DNA of 64,000 bases from Phytophthora hibernalis (taxonomy: Eukaryota > Oomycota > Peronosporomycetes > Peronosporales > Peronosporaceae): assembly GCA_012656075.1 (NCBI GenBank), contig JAAKBF010000049.1, positions 496,001 through 560,000 of the forward strand. Direction: 5' to 3'. A program made the translations under genes and the position numbers. This document shows, piece after piece, positions 9,909 through 21,394 of this stretch (position 1 is the first letter of the stretch; each line of letters starts with the position of its first letter). The notes below the pieces were generated by a model. It searched no databases. It saw only the letters and a program-made list of their open reading frames with translations, and was not told where the DNA came from.

Positions 9909-12900
9909 TGGGTGGTGGATACGGAGCAATAACACCAGACAGAAGCTGGTTTCAGGGAAACCTACAGCCTAGCCAAACCCACACTTTCACGTACGGCAAC
10001 GGGACTGTCTCGCATAGCACACTTAAGGGCTCAATAAAGCTAAGCATTTTGAACCCTAATTGTGGCTTGAGTGCATTAAGGTTAACGGATATATCCTTTG
10101 ATCGCCAGTGATAGTAATTTGCTGAGCGCATACTATTTGGCAAAGCAAGGGCATAGACAATTTCAGTCAGAATCTGGAGAATTCCAGTTCTTTTTAGGAA
10201 AAGATTTCAAACTACTATTTGCTGCCGTGGCAATCGGTGAAGTTTACAATTTACCAAGTGTTAAGTCAGTTACGAGGAGTGTATTTAGTGCACAAACCAG
10301 TAAGGTAAATTTGGTCGTACCCTCAAAGAATGGCACTTAAGACTGGGTCATGTGGGCACAGAACGCCTAATTAGGACGATAAGCAATCAGAAAATTGAGG
10401 GTCTCCCAAATATCCCATACTCCGAACTCAAAAAAGTATCATTCTTCTGTAAGACATGTGCTCATATGAAGGACCGCAGAATGTCCTATAAGCATATGGT
10501 GGGGAGTAAAGCCACACAGCCATTGCATACTCTCCACATAGACTCTACAGGACGTCTAAGAGTTAATGGGATATACGGCTCATTCGGATACTGGTACGCT
10601 CTGGCAGTGATTGATGCTGCAACTGCTTATAAGTGGTATATTGTTGTAAACTCCTTAAAAGAGGTACCAGGGAAAATCAAACATCTCTTAAAACAGTACA
10701 ATTTTCATTCAAAGTTCACGGGATTAGGACTGATGAAGGTACTGAGTTTATGAACACTGAGGTATCTTAACTCTGTTCAAAATTCAGATTAGAATGCGAA
10801 AGTTCTAATGTCGAATCACCAGACGGTAATGGCAGGTATAGGTTGCGTTCTTAGAGGGGCCAATATGACGGCAAAACCTGAGGCCCTGCTTTACATCACC
10901 GATGTCACTAACCGCCTACCGATGGCTAGACTGGGGATGAAAAGCCTGTATGAGTTACTGTATGGCAAAAGGGCAAGCGGTTTGGGGATAAGAAAATGAT
11001 TCGACCTGTTATGCACATATTCCAAAATCAAAGCGAAAGGACCCAAAGTTAAGTGATCGAGCTATTGAATGCAAACTGTTGGGCTTCTCACCCAAATATA
11101 AAGGGTACCATCTTCTTGACGTAAAGGCAAATAAGTACCTTATTGCTCGAGATGTTAAATTTAGTTCGACTGGAACTGGAACTATGATAAGACGGTCATT
11201 CCCTATTGAAGATAGTAGCAGTGATCGGGATGAAGAAAAGATCGTTCAAAATTTAGGAAAGCGAACAAGAAGCAACGTTGAAGTTGACGACGCTGAGCGC
11301 GTACGTTCAGAACCAGTAGCACGACCACCGACGTCTCCAACAGTGGGAGCACATCATGAGGCCAGTTGTGACAGGCGTAGGTCAAAATGTCGACGAACAC
11401 CAAATTTAAGATTAAGAGATTATGTCACCCAGCTAAATGCTGAAGCTACTGATCAGGCACGCATCCCAATTCCACGATCAATAAAGGAGGCACGGGCTAG
11501 CCCACATGACAAGCAGTGGGAGTGTGCAATTAAAACGGAGTATGATGCCCTTTTAAGGAATAATACATGGGTATTAGTACCTCTTCCAGTAGGTCGAAGA
11601 GCATTAGGGTGTCACTGGCTATTTGACGTTAAATACTAGGCCGATGGGTCGGTCGAGCGTTTAAGGCACGATAAGTAGTACAAGGCAATACTCAAACGTA
11701 TGGTATTGATTATAAATAGGTATTCGCTCCTGTAGCTCGATATGAGTCGCTGCGCCTATTACTCGCGCTTGCTACAATTCTAGGGCTGTACCGGCACCAA
11801 ATGGATGTTTCTGCAGCATTATTAAATGGTGTCTTAAGTGAGAGTATATATATGAGGCAGCCACTGGGGTTTCGAAATGTAAGCGGACATCTAGTTTGTA
11901 AGCTGCACAAAAGTCTATACGGCCTGAAGCAGACCCCTCCAATTTGGTATGAAGTGCTCAATGCATTTTTACAGAATTTAGGCTTTTTATATGCAAGAAA
12001 GAGCGTTGTTTGTATCTAAAAAGGTGGGAGGTTAAAGGCGTCCAGCACATCCTAATTGTGTGCGTATATGTGGACGTCCTGACAATTGCAGGCTCTCATT
12101 TGAGCTCTATAAATCAGCTTAAAACAAAATTGTCTGCAAAATTCACTATGAAAGACCTAGGCGAGTTGCACTACTTGCTTAAAATGGAGATCAAAAGAGA
12201 TCTGGATAAGAAGACACTTTGTTTGTCGCAACAAAAGTAAATTAATGACCTTCTCGAAAAATTTGAGATGCGCGACTGTAATATAGTACCCACACCACAG
12301 GCCAAAACGCTTGTTTTGGAGAAGGAAACGACCCTAACACCGGAACAGATAGCGGCTCAGCCGTTCGATTACAGAGGTTTAGTGGGGTCGTTAATGTATC
12401 TAGTTTGAAGCACTAGACCCGATATTGCTAATGCTGTTGGGAAGATTAGTAAATACTTGTCTTGCTATAATAAAACTCACTGGAGGGCGGCTCAGCGAGT
12501 ATTAAAGTACTTGAAAGGAACGTCGAAGTATGGCATACAGTACAATGAAAATAGTACTATTGAAGTAGTGCTATACACAGACGCGTGCTTCGCGAATGCA
12601 TCTGAAGAAAGGAAATCTATTAGAGGTTATCTATCAATACTTGCTGGAGCATGCATTACTTGGAAGAGTATTAAGCAAGGCTGTATGAGTCTTAATACGG
12701 TAGAATCGGAGCTAGTAGCTCCTAGTGAAGGAGTAAGAGAGGCAATGTGGCTAAGACTACTATTGAAAGAATTAGGCTACGGCCAAGTACGCCCAACTCA
12801 TTGTTGGTGTGATAATACTGCTGCAATAAGTATTATATAAAGGACCCATGTAGTCATACATCAACACAGCATATCGATATTAGGCATCTGTATGATCGTG

Positions 12901-13034
12901 ATAAACATGAAGAAAAGAGTATCAGTGTTGCATACTGTAACACCAATGATATGGTCGCAGATGCCTTAACTAAGCCATTAAGTCAAAGTCAGTTCGAAAA
13001 TCAACGCTTAATGATGGGCGTCAAAGAACTATAA
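9909..13034 (+). pseudogene. Copia-A pol (protease, integrase, RT, RNase H)
   Basis: Order is that of Ty1/Copia. The weak stretch 9900-10340 covers the protease and pre-integrase region. At 10352-10753 lies GHVGTERLIRTI, CKTCAHMK (zinc-binding end), HIDSTGRL (first integrase Asp) and, split by a frameshift, RTDEGTEF (second Asp). At 11420-12240 is the RT, with the linker ending SPHDKQWECAIKTEYDAL, then QMDVSAALLNGVL and LHKSLYGLKQTPPIWY; the active-site box reads YVDV instead of YVDD. RNase H spans 12457-13034, with YTDACFA, TVESEL and, after a frameshift, MVADALTKPLS. Multiple stops, frameshifts and the RT active-site change mark it as dead. Confidence 0.85.
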
Positions 13035-14280
13035 ATAGGAGCGCCTCAAATTAAAAACAAAGAAACTCAAATAAAGTTTCAAGCCTCAAATAAACGAAGC
13101 TTGAGTGAAAAGACAAATATACAACACAAAGTGGAAATTTCAGAAACGTCAAGCAAATTAAGGATAACAGTTTACGGAAAAGAGAGCCTTTTCACATGAA
13201 TGTATGATTTAAGGATGATTTTAAGAGTAAAAGCTCGACTATATGATTCACCTAGCCCTAAGTTTGGAAGTCAAACATGTCCGGGCTGTTCGCCCCTTTC
13301 TCCAGAGTACATTTTACTCAAATTTAAGTTTACTTCTCGACTCGCTAAATTGCAACCTCTGAAACGTACAAAGGTCAAAAACTAGATGGTCACGCGTAGC
13401 CGGATAACCGGACTTTCTGTTTACCGTGTCCCCAATGACCGGTTAGCGGGTTGTTGGTACCAAAAGGCCGGGACTCGAATGCCGCTGTGGCTTAGGCCAA
13501 TCCGCCGTCGCCTGGAAGAATGCAAACAGCTTGCTACCCCCCTCCTCCCGAAGGGCTTTCGTTGGTTCAGCACTTGTGCAGCTCGGGTGCAAAAGCGAGT
13601 GAGCGGCTTGAGCAATTGTCAGAAGCACGCATATATGAGAAAGGTGTTTTGGTTTTTATGAAGTTTAAGTATGGACTTTAATTTGGGCATTCTGAGACTA
13701 GATCGGGAAGTCGGCCGATAGAAAGATCCACACAAAGTTAGGTTAGGCATACATAAATTATAAGTTTGGGTTTTTGAACGATACACAAACTGATAATAAG
13801 GTTGAAGTCGTACTTCAGGACGGCTCTTGATGGACAATGCTGGCACCTTTAACCCCTCATTCACCGATACATACCCAATATGTTTGTTGAAAAATCGGCA
13901 TACATATCCCATGTACATGATTTGACGTTTATAATAGCACAAGCTTGCAATTACTGAACGACCTTACAAATTTTCATATAAAGAGATGAAAATACTTGTC
14001 AGTCATTTCCTATTTATGTTGGTCGATGCACAGGAAAATGTGAAGAGAAAGGTGTATCTGGAGCCGGCTAGCAAATACAAGGTAGAAAGTCTGCATATGG
14101 AGTGAAGCCGGGACTAAACATCAACTAGTGTCTAGTCGAAAGCAAGAAATCGCGATGTGTCGGATCCAAGAAGTAAACATTAAGAACAAAAACAGTGATT
14201 GTATTACGTTTTTTGTTGCGTTCGTTCATTCCATGTCATATTTTGTCTGCCTTTTAAGATGGGCTCCGCATATGGTCCAC
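13035..14280. other. Spacer after Copia-A
   Basis: An A-rich purine stretch begins just after the pol stop (13040-13130) and could hold the polypurine tract. Small ORFs such as 13386-13661 show no motif. The block at 13386-13640 is GC-richer than its surroundings, but no terminal repeat or RNA gene could be supported. Confidence 0.4.
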
Positions 14281-14373
14281 CGGCAAGTTGCCCTTATCGA
14301 CCAATTAACAGTAGCGTGCAGCCTATCAGACTACTTCAATCCACAGCATACAATCCTGTAGATACTGTGGCTC
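14281..14373 (-). repeat. Inverted copy of the 8483-8585 LTR-like end
   Basis: Begins CGGCAAGTTGCCCTTAT and ends GATACTGTGGCTC; it is the reverse complement of 8483-8585 with substitutions and a gap of about 10 bases. It lies about 250 bases before the direct copy of the leader, so the local arrangement is rearranged and is not a simple full-length second element. Confidence 0.65.
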
Positions 14374-14626
14374 AACACTCCCATTAACCCCACATGTTGT
14401 ACCCATTTTGTGTTAGACGCATACAAATCCGATGTACATGCCTGGCTGTGTCCTAGTATTTACGAATTTGTATTGTAGGGGAAAGGTTTATGCTTTCCTG
14501 TTATTTGAATTTTTAGTATGGAAGCACACACGTGGCATGTATATGAGGCCTCCAAATAGGCTTGTTAGAAACTACTACGTCTGAAACATGTATGCGGGTT
14601 GTACAAACATCCGCCACCTTTACCAG

Positions 14627-14774
14627 TGCCGAGGGCCAACCAAGGTGAAAGCTACCAGCTTCTCCATCACTAGGATAGGCCGAAGGATGCAACGGACAGA
14701 TGGCAATGGCCATCTCATTTCCGGAACTGACGGCAAACAACTAAGCTACAACACGAACAACTTTGCAACCAATA
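14627..14774 (+). repeat. Second copy of the Copia-A leader
   Basis: Direct repeat of 8581-8728, same length, few mismatches. It is not followed by gag. The homology stops at the AATA before the gag ATG and unrelated sequence begins, so this is a truncated leader, probably from an old excision, recombination or a second truncated insertion. Confidence 0.7.
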
Positions 14775-17195
14775 AGCGCAATCGCGTGGCGACGAAGGTC
14801 CCGACTAAACAGAATGTGGATGGAGGGCCGAAACTTTGACCTGGTCTGCGTATGCAAGAATGCAGCGTTGCGCGCATCGGGTGCAATCGCCATAACCGCA
14901 ACAAATACAAATTCAAACGTTTTTCGGTCGAAACATACACAAAACTTCCATGCCCACAGTTTAGTTAAGCGTCAAAGAATTAGTAGCGCCCACAGTGAGT
15001 TTTAGCACGTGTTGGGCCAGCCCACGCTCTACCCAGTGGTGGTTTAAGGCCCATGTGCGTAACGCGCGGATTTATTTCATCCCTGGTTTGAAAAAGTTGA
15101 AAAGGGTTTAATTAAGGGTGAGGCCAAGCGATAGAGAACAATTCAGATAGCGTCGAGCTTGATGAAATCTACCCTAAAGTATGTATTGTGCAGTGAAACG
15201 ACATTTTGTATGATTGACCTCACGTTCGTTTGTTTTGACTCTTGATTTCCCCTCCAAACCCTTTGTTTAGATTGACCCGACCCGACCGGTACAGATTGAC
15301 ATGACCCGATCGGCTTCAGTTACCGGCTTCAGTTACCGACACGAATTAACCTGATTTGGGTTGTACCAGCAGCACGATCTGCAAACTCTATCGCCCCGGC
15401 AAGTATCTTGTCAAGATGATAGCCCCCAGATGAAGCGGACCCCGAAGACCCGGGCCTCTATAAAAGCGTCTACAACATGGTCGGAGCACACAGACCGCAG
15501 TATTGGCTGATAATTCGGCTGGTTGCAAAGTACAAGTATCGCGACGTACATATCACAAGCTTCGCACAAAACACGCTGCTTTCGCCTGGTGTCTCTAGTG
15601 CGACGAGGAGGTTAACTGCCAAGTTGGGAAGAGTGAAGCGCGAGCGATTCCATTATCGAGAACTCCAAGCATACGAAGCGGAGATTGCCACACTGACGGC
15701 ATCGCCGGGGGTACGGTTAGGTAGAGCAATCGTGTCGGAATTCTATGCTGCTGGAAAAGAGGAGCCGTGACCAAAAAACTGACGAAGCTCACGGATGAGG
15801 AGAAACGCCAGGTTAACAACCTCGTAGCCGAATGGATTGCAGTCAGTCTACGTACCCTTGCACTAGTTTAGGGCCTCAGCTTTCGAAGGCTCATCAAGAA
15901 GATACTGGGTGTGACAGCAGTAACATCGCACATACCAATACAACCAGTTGCCTAGACGAGTTCAACAACTATCGAGAGCGTGCAGCGAAAGCTCAAGAGG
16001 TGGGGATCCGCTGAAATGGTGGTGTATCCACGGAGGGTGATTTTCCTACGCTGGCTAAATTGGTTCGCAAATAGCTTGGTTGTGGTGAAACTTCCGCACC
16101 GTCGGAGAGAGCGTCCTCTACAGGCGGAAACACTGTTACGGCAAGGCGGTGTTCTCTATGCTAGCTAGAGACTCTAGCACCGGAGCTGGTGCGTGACATC
16201 GTCTTCCTGTCCGAGAACGCCCGTGTGAAAAAGAAACCCAATGCCAGAGGAAGCAAGGTTTCTTTACTGCAATAATACATGTCCAATTCCTAGTTCACAA
16301 AAATAGCTCGCGGCTCAGAAGTACAATAAGCCTGCAGTCTTGGCTCCGATAGCCCGAGGCTATGAGGCTGCGGTCTTGCTAATATGAACGAAAGCATTTT
16401 TATACTAAACCTGAGATAAAGTTATCTGAAGCGAGAATAGCTCTACTTATTCGGAAAAAACTTTTCTGGGTTTTTAGATACTTTCTCCAACGTGACAGCC
16501 CTAGATGTACCCCATAAACCCCTGCAACCAGACATAATGCGACGCGCCGCCCGTTGAAATCGAAAATTTACAATATACTGTCGTAATGTGGCACGATAGT
16601 TGCACAATTGGTGTGGGCCACACAACCTGCCGCTCCAGATCCTCAAAACATATCGTCTTGGACGGGGGTATCGAGTATTTACACCTACCCCATAATCTCG
16701 TTAATCTTGGCTTTTGTAAGAAACCCTGTTATTCCTGCTTTAAACGATAAACCGAATTTGACAGGAGAAGGGTAGACGATAAATCAGACCAACCTTAAAC
16801 TCTGAAATAAATTTCAGGGAACATGTATCAACGATTGGAGGTGATTGTGGGGTTCCGCTGTTGACGCGGCATTCGGGAATTGATGATGTTCTTGCCATGA
16901 TGACGTGGTCCTCGTTGTCGGTTGCTGGGGTCGGTATGCTACAGCCGCTAACCGGTACCGGTACAGGTATTACTGTACAAAGCACAGTCTTGTTTATTTT
17001 ATTTTTGCGGTTAAAGTTGATTGCATCACACGACGCCACAAGATTATGAATTTGCTCAACCGTATTAAAAGTCCGATACGTATCTTTGGTCAGTTTTCAT
17101 TTGCTCAGTGAAAGCACCACTTATGGTGACGGTGGCCTCCGACACGGGTTGACATCGTAGATGCGGCTGCACGATATGTGTACCATGTTATATCA
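14775..17195. other. Low-information stretch with one longer ORF
   Basis: Contains an open frame at 15477-15770 (97 residues, basic, no recognised motif), just downstream of CTATAAAAG at about 15459. Short direct duplications lie at about 15280-15345 (repeats of CTTCAGTTACCG and GACCCGA). Nothing else recognisable up to 17195. The TATA-like box could belong to an LTR remnant. Confidence 0.35.
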
Positions 17196-17277
17196 ATATT
17201 ATACATGTAGCGAGCGATTGCGAGACCTGAAGGATACCAATACCTATATTGTACATGTAGCAAGGGATTGTGAGACC
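17196..17277 (+). repeat. Two-unit 50-bp direct repeat
   Basis: ATATTATACATGTAGCGAGC at 17196 and ATATTGTACATGTAGCAAGG at 17246 each continue to GAGACC. The 32-base units differ at a few positions and start 50 bases apart. No function visible. Confidence 0.65.
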
Positions 17278-17625
17278 AATGGGGTCTGCTGTCATCATAG
17301 AATGTGTGAGAATCGGGAAACCCGCGGCGTGAATAGCAAATCTGAATGAGAGAGACACTACCTTCATAGAGGCACTACATTCATGGGCGCACATGGGCAA
17401 ATATTGCTGACGATTGGCTTTTGTGACATCCGCCTCCGGTAAACTTAAATCACTAGAAAGTAAGCACGGACATTTTATTCGAACCGGAGGGAGTGTCAAC
17501 CATAATGACCCTGCGCTGTCCGTGTATTGCGTGCGTTTTTGGCAAAAGCGGTAAGCTCGGAGCGTACAAGTACGGTTCGCTTCGAAAATAGACGTTCAAT
17601 TAGCAGTTTGCTCTTCGTCCTCAAT

Positions 17626-17632
17626 TCATTCC
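17626..17632 (+). promoter_or_regulatory. Initiator-like motif upstream of the effector
   Basis: TCATTCC, matching the oomycete Inr core (TCAYTYY-type), lies 54 bases upstream of the effector ATG at 17686, a plausible 5' leader length. Assigned by position and consensus only. Confidence 0.45.
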
Positions 17633-17685
17633 GTGTTGTGTCCTCCAGTCGACAAGTGGATTCTCTCCGGTTTCAGGAATCGACA

Positions 17686-18562
17686 ATGCGTCTACCGTCC
17701 ATCATTTTGGCGGTATCTGCGCTCACCCTTCTCGCAAGCGGCGCCACGTTATCTGCGGATACCGACAAGAGCCTAACAGTCTCAACGATGGCGTCCCCAG
17801 ACTCAAGCATACGTGATGTGGGGGCAACAACGAGGGCCGCTTCTTGCGGGTCCACGAAACCGCGGTTGAAAACGACGGCAGCGAAGAGAGATTGAGCGGT
17901 GCGAATATGTTCAACGCGGAAAAGATCAAGCAAGCGATGACGAACTCCGAGTCCGCAAAAACGTTGTACCGGAGGTGGAAACGTTACGGATTCGAAGGCG
18001 ACGACGCTTTCAACAAGTTGAAAGCGCAGAACATTGGCAAGGATACCGATGTCTATAACCTCTACAAGAATTACGTCACGTGGCTCGATACCCATCACCC
18101 ACTCAATGTTGCCATGGGCGATAAGAAGATGTTTGACAGAACGAAGCTCGAAAAGGCGATGGGAGACGGCAAGTACGCGAACACTTTGTTCGGACGCTGG
18201 AAACGCAATGGACTCGAGACGGACGACGTCTTTAAAAGGTTTCAGAAAATGGGCGTCAAGGAGGACAACAAGCTGTACAAGCTGTACACGGATTATTACG
18301 ATTGGCTCTTGTTTCGCCACCCCGCCGCATCGTCGAAAAAGTTACGGACAAAGACTTCCTGTTTGACTCAGTGCTGCTCAGACGCGCGACGGATGACACC
18401 CCATTCGCTGAAAAGTTATTCGCCAGATGGAGAACCAGTGGAATGGACTCGGACCCTGTCTACCGGAAATTTAAGCGCCTGGACATCCTTTCCAACGGTA
18501 AGTTCAATCAGCTCTACAAGGATTATTTCGCCTGGCTCCAGATTCATTACCCGACGGTGTAA
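17686..18562 (+). pseudogene. RXLR-EER secreted effector with three WY-like repeats, frameshifted
   Basis: The ATG at 17686 starts a clear signal peptide of about 20 residues (charged MRLPS, then hydrophobic IILAVSALTLLASG). The original frame ends at a stop at 17895. The RXLR motif (RFLR, codons from 17838) and the EER motif (about 17886) lie in another frame; the break falls at the GGGGG run at 17820-17824. Downstream are three tandem units of about 65 residues, each with RW-K/R near its start and Y-x2-Y-x3-WL near its end, at about 17907-18106, 18129-18325 and 18358-18557, as in WY-fold effectors. A second frame change falls in the GC-rich stretch at about 18315-18345. The last frame ends at 18562. 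Role by family: delivered into plant cells to alter immunity. As written, only the signal peptide and a short tail could be made. Confidence 0.85.
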
Positions 18563-18697
18563 ACTTCCTGAAATGCTCTTTCCCAAGAAAGTCAACGGTT
18601 TACACCGGCAGCCTTTTGCCTGGTTCTACCGGTAGCACCATAACGAATTCAATTCAGTATCTCAAAGAGTAGCACTACACGGTTTCTTATTTTTTAA

Positions 18698-18725
18698 ATC
18701 ACGTCGACTTTTAAGTCGACGTGAT
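18698..18725. repeat. Perfect 28-bp palindrome just 3' of the effector
   Basis: Arms ATCACGTCGACTT and its exact reverse complement are separated by TT, 136 bases after the effector's last stop. It would form a strong hairpin in RNA or DNA. A 3'-end processing role is possible but not demonstrated. Confidence 0.7.
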
Positions 18726-21394
18726 CTTGTGGCTCGATTCGCTGTCATAGCCGATGCCGTGCGGAGAGGTTTCACTACTCTTGGACCATGAGGCGGCCAG
18801 TTAGGAATTGACGTCGCAGGGTTCAAGACTCGATTGCTTCACCATGCCGAATCTGTGAATGCAATAGGTGCCCCAGCGTATCGTGAAGACGTTCGAGCCA
18901 AAATTGTCACCCGTGTGGGTAGGGATATTGAGTGGTAGTCCTCTGCAGGCCAAATTAAAAACTGAAATATTTTTATTTTCTACTACAAGCTGGGACATGC
19001 AGTTTGGCATATGATTGGCGAATGGGATGCGATCCCTTGATCTGATTGGACAGGCGCCTTCAATATGAACTGCCAGGATTTGCCTGCCCGGACTCTCGAT
19101 GTTACGGTCAGACGTCCATAAATGAGCCCCTATATCTGACTGGTTGTTCTCTAAATGGATGCTCCAGTACTCTTTATTTGGATATGCTTTTGATCCCCAC
19201 TACTGACTCCCTCAGTACTGTATCAACCCTACGCGTGTACTTCAAACCGTGACGAGATCCAACATGGAGCCTCCATGTTCCGGTAAGACAGCTAGACGCG
19301 GAGTAGATATATTGGGCTCGCTGTATATTGCTTGGTCTAGGAGTAGGAAACGAAAAAAAGCTATTATAACAGGGAAGAAGTGCAAGAAGTGTCATGGACT
19401 ACAATTCTGGTAAATGAAAAGTACCTCGGCTTTTTCATTACTCCCCACTCACTGTGTGCAGAATGTTAAGGGCTTTGAGACATCACTCGCTTTGTGTGCT
19501 GTGTTCAAAACCAACAGTTTTGTAGTCGATTCTTAACCAGTACTTGTATTTGTGTTGGGAGGATTAACCAAGGGAGGTAAAGCTTTATTGCATGATATTG
19601 ATGTTGGAGGTGAAACGACAGCGGTGTGAAGGCTGGGATAGCTGTTGTTGAGGAGCAACCCACGAATAAAGTGTACCGGTATGCACACGCTAGCTCAAAT
19701 ACAGTGGAGACACTTTTAAATAAGGTTCTGACTAGTGGTACAAAACAACACATCCCTGGGATAAAGGGGGTGAAAGCAACTCGCTCGGCAGGCCGAAACA
19801 ACGCCTGCGGTTTAAAGATCCGTGTGCGCAGCACGCGCGCTTAAACCCAGGACCAAGCAGGGTCACACGTAGCTCGGCTTAGGTTGTGTCACCGCTCTCA
19901 GGGTTTTCAAGGGTGAGGCTCGGGTGTAGTTTTCCTGTCGGCATCGCCGACTTTCATGATTTGAAGCAAGATGACATCCGTCCTCCAGGCGACTTCAAAG
20001 TTTATACGATGTAGAAAAAGACTCTAAATCATACATAACCTCCACAAATATTAAGTTTCAGTAGACTCGTTTTGTACCAGTAGCACGAGCCTTTAAATAA
20101 TAGTATAAATATTTAATACGTGTAGCAGCTGCGAATCTGTACGACGACTGCCTGTAATATTTATCGTTCGAATACTATTCTAACAGACAACATTATTCGA
20201 TGGATATTATTAATTTTATAATCAAATACTACGTACTTGAAGTAGTACTTTGTATTATATTACAAATATCAGCTAAAAATACTAATACCAAGATTTATTA
20301 TAATCCCGGCATGGCCCGCGTATGTGTTGGCCTCTCCTCCACTATGTTCTCTCTCACTGCGCTCTCGCCGCTGTATTTACCCGCCAGGTATATGCGACAA
20401 AACAAACGTTGATGCTGCTCAATCGGGTACAGGTGCGACGCCAAGCTTAAAAATCTTACATTTCGCATGCATTCGTAGAGTTAAAAGAAAGAAGGAGGCT
20501 TTCTCGGTGGGGTACAATCGAATTCGTTAGGTTATTATTTTCCAGAGCTTGCTAAACACGCTGTTTCCCGGCACGGCGAGATACTTCGATTTACAGGTTT
20601 GGACGTTGGTGCTAATGCGTAGTTATGATGTAGGAGGCACGTTTGACGCCATGATGACTAATAACGATTCGAGTGCACATGTGCGGTATAAAATACTTTT
20701 TTGCCCGAGCGCAACATTATCAGCGGCGAGACATGCGGCTTCGACACCCCCACCACGCCGTGATTCAAGGCGCGCCTCTTCGTTGATAGGCCCTCCAAGC
20801 TCCAGCTACACCACCATCAAGCCTCGTCCAGCGTGCTGCCCGACACCCGGTGCCCGGTGACGTCTCCGTCGGACACGGAAACAGCGCCGTGTCACACGAC
20901 TTCTTTGCCTGACCCCAGCGTGATACGGCCTCCTAGACCTATCCGAGACGCCGTGACCGATTATCTTCCTACAAGGCACTACAACCTCTGTCTGAAACAA
21001 CACGACTCCCTGACTGCTTTTATCCCCGGTACCAATGCTGCGGCTGCGAAGCAGCCGCAACAGATGTACTTTAGCGTGCTATGCTCATAATATTTTATAG
21101 ATCGAATACTTATACTTTTCCGTCTGGTGTAAGAAAACCATCGACTCGTCCTCTGTGATACACATTCCTGCGTATGTGATGTTCCGCGCCATACTACGCT
21201 ATGGTACTCGCTCGTCGTAAGCTTAAGCTAAAATCGGCGCTACGAGTGTCGTGCACCTGCCTTCCCAGCGGGGCGGCTAGCTGCTTGGGTTTGGTAGGAG
21301 TAGGGACTTGTAGGGGACGCTGGCGGCTTAATCAAATAAACTTATAAGATTTCCGTTAGCTCCTTTGGTTGCTAGGAGGTAGATCTACGACTGA
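18726..21394. other. Gene-poor spacer
   Basis: AT-rich, especially 20030-20310. Open frames such as 20200-20412, 20549-20860 and 20833-21090 show no recognised motif. The only supported feature is the dispersed repeat at 19765-19899. Effector genes of Phytophthora commonly sit in such gene-sparse DNA. Confidence 0.45.
19765..19899 (-). repeat. Dispersed repeat, copy 2 (inverted relative to copy 1)
   Basis: Reverse complement of 7891-8018. It ends CACCGCTCTC at 19899, the exact counterpart of GAGAGCGGTG at 7891, and similarity stops sharply beyond this point, which suggests a real element boundary. It has about 8 extra bases relative to copy 1. Confidence 0.75.

Noticed and set aside
13420..13520. 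A box-B-like GCATTCGAGTCC on the reverse strand, suggesting a tRNA-derived SINE
   Set aside because: No A box at the right spacing and no foldable acceptor or D arm; one near-match word is not enough.
15459..15476. TATA box CTATAAAAG as promoter of ORF 15477-15770
   Set aside because: Only about 10 bases separate it from the ATG and the ORF has no recognised content; more likely an LTR remnant or chance.
17673..18320. 215-codon reverse ORF across the effector
   Set aside because: It mirrors the repeat units of the forward effector; no domain, and the forward reading has signal peptide, RXLR and EER.
20100..20320. AT-rich block as a possible origin or centromere-like sequence
   Set aside because: Only base composition supports it; no repeats or known consensus.
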